Shown here in pieces: positions 58,045 through 64,000 of a stretch of 64,000 bases of DNA (positions are counted from its first letter, which is position 1; each line of letters starts with the position of its first letter). Both the position numbers and the translations under genes were made by a program. Where the stretch lies: the NCBI GenBank assembly GCA_963693315.1, contig OY856186.1, positions 302,042,144 to 302,106,143 of the forward strand, given 5' to 3'. Under the pieces are notes generated by a model. The model was not told where the DNA came from. It worked only from the letters and a program-made list of their open reading frames with translations, and ran no database searches. This DNA comes from Diogma glabrata. Lineage: Eukaryota > Arthropoda > Insecta > Diptera > Cylindrotomidae.

Positions 58045-61000
58045 TTTTTTTTTTTTTTTTATTTTATTTATTTATATATATTATTCATACATAAGCTTGC
58101 AGCTTTTTAATTATATGTTTTAATAAGTTATATACTATGGCGTAGAAGAATTTTATTTTTTCAATTTTACTTTTCCTTATAACTAATTGAATTACAAAAA
58201 AATAAGATAACCAAACTCAATGAAGAACTTATAGTTAGAATAGTCAGGATAGTTTTTTTTAATTTCATTTCATTTTTAATAATATGCAATACACAAATAA
58301 CCACTATTTACAAAAATAATTATAATTTATGTCAATTGTTACAACCTAAACTATTTCAAAGTTGAAAAAATTACGATATTCTTTTCGAAAACTATTGAAT
58401 GATTGCGCTGATTTAATATTTACAGGTAAGGAATTCCATTTGGAGATACCTCGAGCAAAAAAAGACGAGTTCAGCATATGTGTACTATTTCGTGGTACAA
58501 TAAGATTATTTAGTCTCTACGAAGTAGTTCGAGTAAGTTTAAGAAAAAGGTATATTGGTTCCTCTGTTTTCAACAACCGGTAGAAAATACAATTATTTTT
58601 GGAATTTAAAAATTCTCGAAAGCTGCATCCAGTGACTTTGTTTGCATATGACGAAACATGATCAAATTTACGTAACTTAAAAACATAACGTATGCAGGCA
58701 TTAAACAATAATTGCAGCTTATGAAAATATATTTCATGCATTCTAGAGAAAACCGAACTACAATACGAAAAATGAGGCATGACATACGTTTGGATGAATT
58801 TACGTCGCAATGCCGTTGAAGCGAAACTTGTGGTTGACCATAAGGTTCGGAGTATACCGAAAATTTTATTGCTCAAATAATTTGTATGTTGTTCCCATGA
58901 TAAACGTTTGTCCATTATTAACCCCAGATTTTTCACACTATCCGCATAGCTGACATTTATATTATTAACTGTAACATTTGAAAATCCTTCAGTATTGACC
59001 TTTTGATTTGAGAGAATAATATACTGCATTTTGTTAGGATTTAACTGCAGCTTATTTTCAATAGACCAATTCCATATTTTTTCAATATCCGAATTGATTT
59101 CAGAGATACACTGATTCATTTCAGCTTTGGTTCCACTGTTGTATATTTGCAAATCATCAGCATAAATATGATACTTTGAATGCAACAAATGTGTTGGAAG
59201 ATCATTAATAAATAATGAGAACAATATCGGTCCCAGCACGGATCCCTGCGGTACACCAGATGAAAGTTCCATGCGCTCTGAAATTGAAGAGGTATCTAAT
59301 GTGCACGTCGCTTTTTTATGTACTTCTTGAGAGCGACCGCTCAGATATGACAAAATTAATCTACAAGTCAAGGAATGAAAATTGAAATTATGCAAAAGTT
59401 TTAATATCAGCAGAAGGCGATCAACCGAATCAAATGCCTTACTAAAGTCTAGTAAAACAAGCGCATTTATTCTACCTGCATCCAAATCCCTTCTAATGTC
59501 GTCCACAATATTTAAAAGAGCCGTTTCTGTACCATGGTTAGGGCGATAAGCGGATTGAAACCTGTCTAAAAGTTTGTGCTCATTTAAGAAGGCAATTATT
59601 TGCTTTGCAAGAACTTTCTCAAAAACTTTTGACAGGCTTGGGAGCAAGCTTATTGGACGAAAATCTGTTAATTGGGTTGGTTTTGAAATTTTTGGTAATG
59701 GTATTACCTTAGCTACTTTCCAACATGTAGGAAAAATTGATGCAGAAATTAAATTATTAAATATATATAAAATAAATCGGCCAATTAATGGGAAAATCAA
59801 TTTAATAAATTCTAGTGGGATTTCGTCTGTACCACTTGCATTTGATTTTATAGATTGAAAGGCTTGAAAAAGTTCGCTTAAGTCAATATGTTCAAAACAA
59901 AACTGATTTAAAGTTGAGCTACTGTAATTATCACTTAATTGATCTATAATTGGAGCCGATTTATCTGAAGGATTAGCTTGCATTGCCTTACAGAAATGAC
60001 GATTAAGCTCATCAGCAGAAAACGGAATTTCATGTTCAATTTTCTCTTTCCCAAATCCTAGTTTTTTTACATTTTTCCAACATTTATTTGGTGGTTGTTT
60101 AGTGTTTAAGAAACTAGAAAGAAATGCTGCTTTGGTTTTTCTTATAAGATAAGTAACACGATTACGACTACGTTTAAAGTCTATGTAAACACTCTCAGTC
60201 CTAAACTTTTTCCATTGTTTATATGAGAAATCACGTAGTTCCATTTCTGTCAATATTTCATCGGTTATCCATTTAGGCTTAGGCGGTTTAATAACAATCT
60301 CCTTAATGGGAACGTTTGCATTGTACAAATCAGAAATCAGCTTATTTAAGGTATCAAGTTGATTTTCAGCTTCAGGAATATAATAAATTTGTTCCCATGG
60401 TAATGATAAACAATGTCTTGATAGGTTATTTACATTAAGGTTCTTAAAGTCGCGAATTTTAATTTTAGCTGGACGACGGTCATGGTGGACATCATAGGCA
60501 CAGAACAATAAATCATGATCCGACCCCGCATACACTTGGTTGACAAATTTCATTTTATTCGTGTTTGTTATAATTAGATCAAGTAAAGAAGGAAAATCAC
60601 CATGTTTAGGAAAATGTGTTGGTTCAGAATTTACAATTTCCAAAGACAAACTATTTAGAAGATTTTTAAATTTATTAATAGCTGGGTTTGTTCTTAAAAC
60701 ATCATAGTTGAAATCTCCGCATAAAATTATATCTGAATAAGATGGCGAATAATCCGAAAGTATTTTTTCAAGATCAGAACAACAATTTTCTTTTGGTGGT
60801 TTGTATGCTGCTCCTAATAAGATTTTTGAAAAAGGAAATATTAATTCTATTAAAGTTATTTCAAGATTAGATTTTACAGAAGCAAAAATGATTTTCGATG
60901 GAATGGAAGACTTTACATAGATACAGATGCCCCCACCTCGTTTATTCAATCTATCAGATCTATATAATTTAAAACCGGGTATAGAAATACTTTGATTAGA

Positions 61001-61400
61001 AATATTTTCATTTAACCAACTTTCAACAATGCATATAACATCAATTTGTACTCCCTCTAAAAGACAAAGCAATTGATCAAATTTTTTTGGAAGACTATGA
61101 ATATTGACATGGCATATATTAAGACCACTATATCTATTTAATGATGTCCTCATTACTATATTTGAATAAAACAGTTTGCTTTTCACAGAAGTAGTATTTT
61201 GTCTCGAAGTATCTTTGTGGGGGGTTCGAGCCGTACCTCTGACGGCTAGTGATACCCGTTACGCCAAGCGTGGTAATAGTGGGTGTTGAGAACTTCCTGC
61301 TTCACTTTTAGGAAACCGTAATTTACCACTTACCTGGTATTTCTCCCTCGGAGTGTGTGTTGACTATCTCAAATGAGTGATTGAAAGAACACTTGTTGTA
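58045..61400 (-). mobile_element. Jockey-like LINE with intact ORF2
   Basis: On the minus strand the element runs from about 61400 to a 16-base poly(A), seen as T at 58045-58060. It has a 456-bp 3' UTR, the 889-codon ORF2 and ~200 bp of upstream sequence containing a gradual PHKDTSRQNTTS frame open to a TAA near 61260. ORF1 (gag) is not present, so the element is 5'-truncated or of a single-ORF type. Target duplications were not found. The 5' limit is uncertain. Confidence 0.75.
58517..61186 (-). CDS. LINE ORF2: endonuclease/reverse transcriptase, open
   Basis: An uninterrupted frame of 889 codons. The listed first codon is GTG; the first ATG gives MRTSLNRYSGLNICHVNIHS about 11 codons later. 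The N-terminal ~230 residues are an APE-type endonuclease (LNICHVNIHSLPKKFDQL; VESWLNENISN; LLGAAYKPP; LCGDFNYDVL; SDHDLLFCAYDVH). The reverse transcriptase spans ~430-720: VIPLPKISKPTQLTDFRPIS, FQSAYRPNHGTETALL, LLDFSKAFDSVD, SSGVPQGSVLGPILFSLFIN and the catalytic YADD (HIYADDLQIY). Thumb and C-terminal region (VKNLGLIMDKRLSWEQH; YSGRSQ) follow. All key residues seen are present, so the protein could be functional. The size and motif spacing fit the jockey/CR1 group. Confidence 0.9.
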   Translation of the reverse strand: MKSKLFYSNIVMRTSLNRYSGLNICHVNIHSLPKKFDQLLCLLEGVQIDVICIVESWLNENISNQSISIPGFKLYRSDRLNKRGGGICIYVKSSIPSKIIFASVKSNLEITLIELIFPFSKILLGAAYKPPKENCCSDLEKILSDYSPSYSDIILCGDFNYDVLRTNPAINKFKNLLNSLSLEIVNSEPTHFPKHGDFPSLLDLIITNTNKMKFVNQVYAGSDHDLLFCAYDVHHDRRPAKIKIRDFKNLNVNNLSRHCLSLPWEQIYYIPEAENQLDTLNKLISDLYNANVPIKEIVIKPPKPKWITDEILTEMELRDFSYKQWKKFRTESVYIDFKRSRNRVTYLIRKTKAAFLSSFLNTKQPPNKCWKNVKKLGFGKEKIEHEIPFSADELNRHFCKAMQANPSDKSAPIIDQLSDNYSSSTLNQFCFEHIDLSELFQAFQSIKSNASGTDEIPLEFIKLIFPLIGRFILYIFNNLISASIFPTCWKVAKVIPLPKISKPTQLTDFRPISLLPSLSKVFEKVLAKQIIAFLNEHKLLDRFQSAYRPNHGTETALLNIVDDIRRDLDAGRINALVLLDFSKAFDSVDRLLLILKLLHNFNFHSLTCRLILSYLSGRSQEVHKKATCTLDTSSISERMELSSGVPQGSVLGPILFSLFINDLPTHLLHSKYHIYADDLQIYNSGTKAEMNQCISEINSDIEKIWNWSIENKLQLNPNKMQYIILSNQKVNTEGFSNVTVNNINVSYADSVKNLGLIMDKRLSWEQHTNYLSNKIFGILRTLWSTTSFASTALRRKFIQTYVMPHFSYCSSVFSRMHEIYFHKLQLLFNACIRYVFKLRKFDHVSSYANKVTGCSFREFLNSKNNCIFYRLLKTEEPIYLFLKLTRTTS

Positions 61401-61534
61401 TTATAATTTTCACCATATATTTACGTTTTTTGTTCAGAGCACAATTTTGTTTTCGTTTAATAGAATTGATTGGATTGATTAATTTTATCAACACTAAATT
61501 TTTTGATTCAAATTAAATGAGTGAACAATACTCA

Positions 61535-61985
61535 TCCTCATTGATTTGAATCGATTTCTAAATTTCTATATATTAATTCTTTAGCACTATATTTTCATTG
61601 ACTTGAATCGATTTTCTTATATTTATATTTTGATTTTTCCAACACTATATTTTCATTGACTTGAATCGATTTTCTTAAATTTATATATTGATTTTTCTAA
61701 CACTATATTTTCATTGACTTGAATCGATTTTTCTTTGATATTTATATATTTATTTTTTAACACTATATTTTCATTGACTTGAATCGATTTTCTTAAATTT
61801 ATATATTGATTTTTCTGACACTATATTTTCATTGACTTGAATCGATTTTTCTTTGATATTTATATATTTATTTTTTAACATTAATTTTCATGGACTTGAA
61901 TCGATTTTGGTTTGAATCAATTTAATTTCATTAACACTATACTTCACAGGTTTGATTCAATTTGATTTTATTAGCACTTTCTTTC
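61535..61985. repeat. ~57-60-bp minisatellite CACTATATTTTCATTGACTTG
   Basis: Six clear units, plus diverged edge units, of CACTATATTTTCATTGACTTGAATCGATTTTC followed by a T/A-rich spacer. Two spacer variants alternate (TTAAATTTATATATTGATTTTTCT and TTTGATATTTATATATTTATTTTTTAA), giving a higher-order A-B-A-B pattern at about 61640-61880. Confidence 0.85.
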
Positions 61986-62449
61986 GATAAACTTTAAAAA
62001 ATTAAGCAAGGCACTTTTAGATTTTTTGTTTTAGAAATAATACGCTTTCCCGGCGAGCGTTATTACCGTGTTTTTTACTTTCGAACTTCAGACTAACTTT
62101 TTATTCAATTTTCTATATTATTTATAGAAAATTTTGAATGGAAAATTGACCAATCACAAAATAGTAAAATTTTTTCTATTTTATGAATGAATCGAAATGG
62201 TGAGAACCAATTATTCAGCATTTTGATATTTTTAATTAAAAATGTTATATATTTTTTGTATATGTTATTTGAATCGTCGTTTCCGTTAATCGAATTTTTA
62301 TTTAATTGTTTAATATGTTTGGATTATCATAATTGGTTTTAGTTTTATATTATAGGAATTTTTGTAAGTGAGACATTTTTTGAACGGAAAGTTTTTTGAT
62401 AGTTTTTCCATATATTGTATGTTTGGATTATTTTAATTTGGATTTGGTT

Positions 62450-62922
62450 TTATAGAAAATCGCTGAGAATGGAATTTTGGTGTGAATGGAAAAATTGTTG
62501 GGTAATTGAATTAATATTTATATTAATTAAAACATGTTTTAACATGTTTGTTTGGTGGAAATTGCTTAGCTTAGGCGTTTTGAATTTTATTGTATATTCA
62601 AGAAATGTTCATTAATTTCATAAGATGATGAAATTAATTTGTAGGGAATATGTTTATAGAATTTTCAATGTATTTATTTTAGACATTGTTGCATTTTATA
62701 TTCGGTTTAATAAAAAAATAGCTGAAAATGGATTTCTGGTGAATAGAAAAATTATTGGATAATTGAATTAATATTTATATTAATTAAAACATGTTTTAAC
62801 ATGTTTGTTTGGTGGAAATTGCTTAGCTTAGGCGTTTTGAATTTTATTGTATATTCAAGAAATGTTCATTAATTTCATAAGATGATGAAATTAATTTGTA
62901 GGAATAGGCTTATAGAAATGTT
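62450..62922. repeat. Tandem duplication, 257-bp period
   Basis: A ~210-bp segment at 62450-62665 recurs at 62710-62922. The core from AATTGAATTAATATTTATATTAATTAAAACATG to GATGATGAAATTAATTTGTAGG is essentially identical, while the flanks have diverged. It lies in the putative LTR. Confidence 0.9.
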
Positions 62923-63137
62923 TGGTTAAACAATATGTTGTAATGTTTGGGAATGGTTGTTACATCTTATGATGAAATAGGGTTTTGGGTTAGAAATGGG
63001 TTTTGTGTGATTTGTTGGGTTGTAATATCATTGGTTTGGTTATAATATTTTTTATTCATTTTATTTGTACTAAACCTTGTGTGGCTTTTGAGATTCTTTA
63101 TAGAGGTTTATGTATATTCCGGTTTAGGAATACTACA

Positions 63138-63150
63138 TCTCTCCCCTCGT
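63138..63150 (-). other. Polypurine tract of the errantivirus-like element
   Basis: Minus strand ACGAGGGGAGAGA immediately before the TGTAGTATTCC start of the putative LTR and about 340 bases after the env stop codon. Confidence 0.55.
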
Positions 63151-63486
63151 TGCAAATATAAAAAATGAAACATGAAGTTTTTCATTTTTTATAGGTTAGA
63201 AATATTGTGCTTTTATAGTGCTTTTTGTGCTTATTATTTTGATCAGTTTGTGTTGTTTTTCTTATTTTATATTATATTTTTCTTATGTCTATTCTAAAAA
63301 TTTATCAACTTTAATAGTTTGATTTTTTCTTAATATTACTATATTTTATTGAATTGTATTGGATTGCATACGTTTTCTTTTTTTTTTTTTTAAAAAAAAG
63401 AAATGTTTTGTTTTATCGTTATTTTTTGAAAAACATAAAATTTATTTATTAAAAAAAAATGATTCATAAATGGTAATTTATTTTAA

Positions 63487-64000
63487 TTATATTGAATCGC
63501 TATTTACGATTTTATTAATACGTCTTGGCTTTGCCGATATCGTTGGTTCTGTTGTGATTGTAGGTTCTGTATATGTGGGGTTGTCTTCGATTGTGTGTAT
63601 GTCTTCAGTAAGTCTTTCGTTTAAGTTTGTTGTTTTTATTGTGTAATTTTTATTTTTTAAATTTAGTCGTTTTCTAAGTCCTTTAAAAAGTAGGACTATT
63701 GATATACAAATAAATCCGATCATTGCTATTGAGCTAAATGAAATATTTAATATTTTTACGTTTTCATTTTGACGTAGTTTCCTTTCAGTTTCGATTTTTT
63801 CTAATTTTGATTCTTGCTTATTTATAGTTTGTAACAGCTGATGAAAGTCATTTTTTCCGTCTTGAGATGTACTGATTATTGGTATTTTTAACGATTTATG
63901 TGTTAATTCGTGTTCTTTAATCGAATTAAATTTAATTTCTTCCATATCTGGGAGTTGTGGGCTTGTAAGGATATGAATTTTTATGTCCTTGTTATTTTCG
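63487..64000 (-). CDS. env: Errantivirus-like Env, C-terminal part (runs off the window)
   Basis: The frame is open from the window edge (64000) to a stop at 63487-63489. The ATG at 63945 is internal, not a start, because the frame continues upstream past it (...SPQLPD). Visible are a short ectodomain segment (MEEIKFNSIKEHELTHKS), a heptad-like charged stretch (QTINKQESKLEKIETERKL), a transmembrane segment of ~22 residues (IAMIGFICISIVLLF) and a ~60-residue cytoplasmic tail rich in Lys, Thr and Pro. This is the carboxyl end of gypsy-type envelope proteins, which mediate membrane fusion. No damage is seen in the part present. Whether the rest is intact is outside the window. Confidence 0.65.
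   Translation of the reverse strand, partial: ENNKDIKIHILTSPQLPDMEEIKFNSIKEHELTHKSLKIPIISTSQDGKNDFHQLLQTINKQESKLEKIETERKLRQNENVKILNISFSSIAMIGFICISIVLLFKGLRKRLNLKNKNYTIKTTNLNERLTEDIHTIEDNPTYTEPTITTEPTISAKPRRINKIVNSDSI

Larger units (their letters stand above)
61401..63137 (-). repeat. Putative long 3' LTR of an errantivirus-like element
   Basis: On the minus strand the sequence after the purine tract (GCAACGAGGGGAGAG, about 63150-63138) starts TGTAGTATTCCTAAACC at 63137, as an LTR should after env. The other limit is not seen, because the jockey-like LINE lies at the low-coordinate side and no second LTR is in the window. The stretch is non-coding and contains two internal repeat systems, listed separately. 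A length near 1.7 kb would be unusually long for the group, so part of it may be other DNA. Confidence 0.45.

Noticed and set aside
61223..61232. GGTTCGAGCC matching a tRNA B-box
   Set aside because: No A-box at the right distance and no cloverleaf; it lies in the 5' region of the jockey-like LINE.

Overview
The window is AT-rich insect nuclear DNA. The evidence is one spliced, insect-type immunoglobulin-superfamily gene of the dpr (defective proboscis extension response) family, and a dense mixture of insect transposons: BEL/Pao, jockey-like and other LINEs, an errantivirus-like env, Penelope-like, hAT, PIF/Harbinger, CACTA-like, DINE-1/Helentron-like and foldback elements. I cannot name the species or order. 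No tRNA, rRNA or CRISPR was recognised.

Layout. 1-20722 is probably intronic or upstream sequence of the dpr gene. It holds a long palindromic foldback element (1-1852) and relics of a BEL element and a LINE (about 3.2-4.2 kb). A second foldback element (5265-13984) has a nearly full-length, young BEL/Pao retrotransposon (6377-13926) inserted in its right arm. After these come small palindromic MITEs, a minisatellite, and a 1537-bp hAT deletion derivative (18582-20118). The last two recognisable dpr exons are 20723-21081 and 27632-27813 (+). The 6.55-kb intron between them contains two broken PIF/Harbinger copies, a degraded minus-strand LINE and a palindromic MITE.

27.8-38.5 kb is mobile DNA. 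A Harbinger-like element with a divergent two-exon accessory gene (30247-31140, -) and a decayed transposase (31621-37686, +) is split by a 5.2-kb CACTA-like transposon (32142-37328). That transposon carries a C2H2-finger ORF, an 800-bp palindrome and a full-span pseudogene of the ESCRT-III gene CHMP7 that still has a 58-bp intron.

39.5-48.7 kb holds two copies of a DINE-1/Helentron-like element. The first is a nest four deep: the element is split by a hAT-like element with an 8-bp target duplication, which contains an inverted-arm Penelope-like element, which is split by a LINE with a 13-bp target duplication. The reading frame of that LINE contains about 40 copies of a 9-bp repeat.

48.7-64 kb holds a deleted hAT transposase, a MITE, AT-rich minisatellites, a GC-rich near-perfect inverted repeat, a jockey-like LINE with an intact 889-codon ORF2 (58517-61186, -), and the 3' end of an errantivirus-like element (env C-terminus and long LTR, 61.4-64 kb, -). 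Only the dpr exons are a credible functioning host gene. The other coding signals belong to mobile elements or pseudogenes, and the BEL element and the jockey-like ORF2 are the best preserved.
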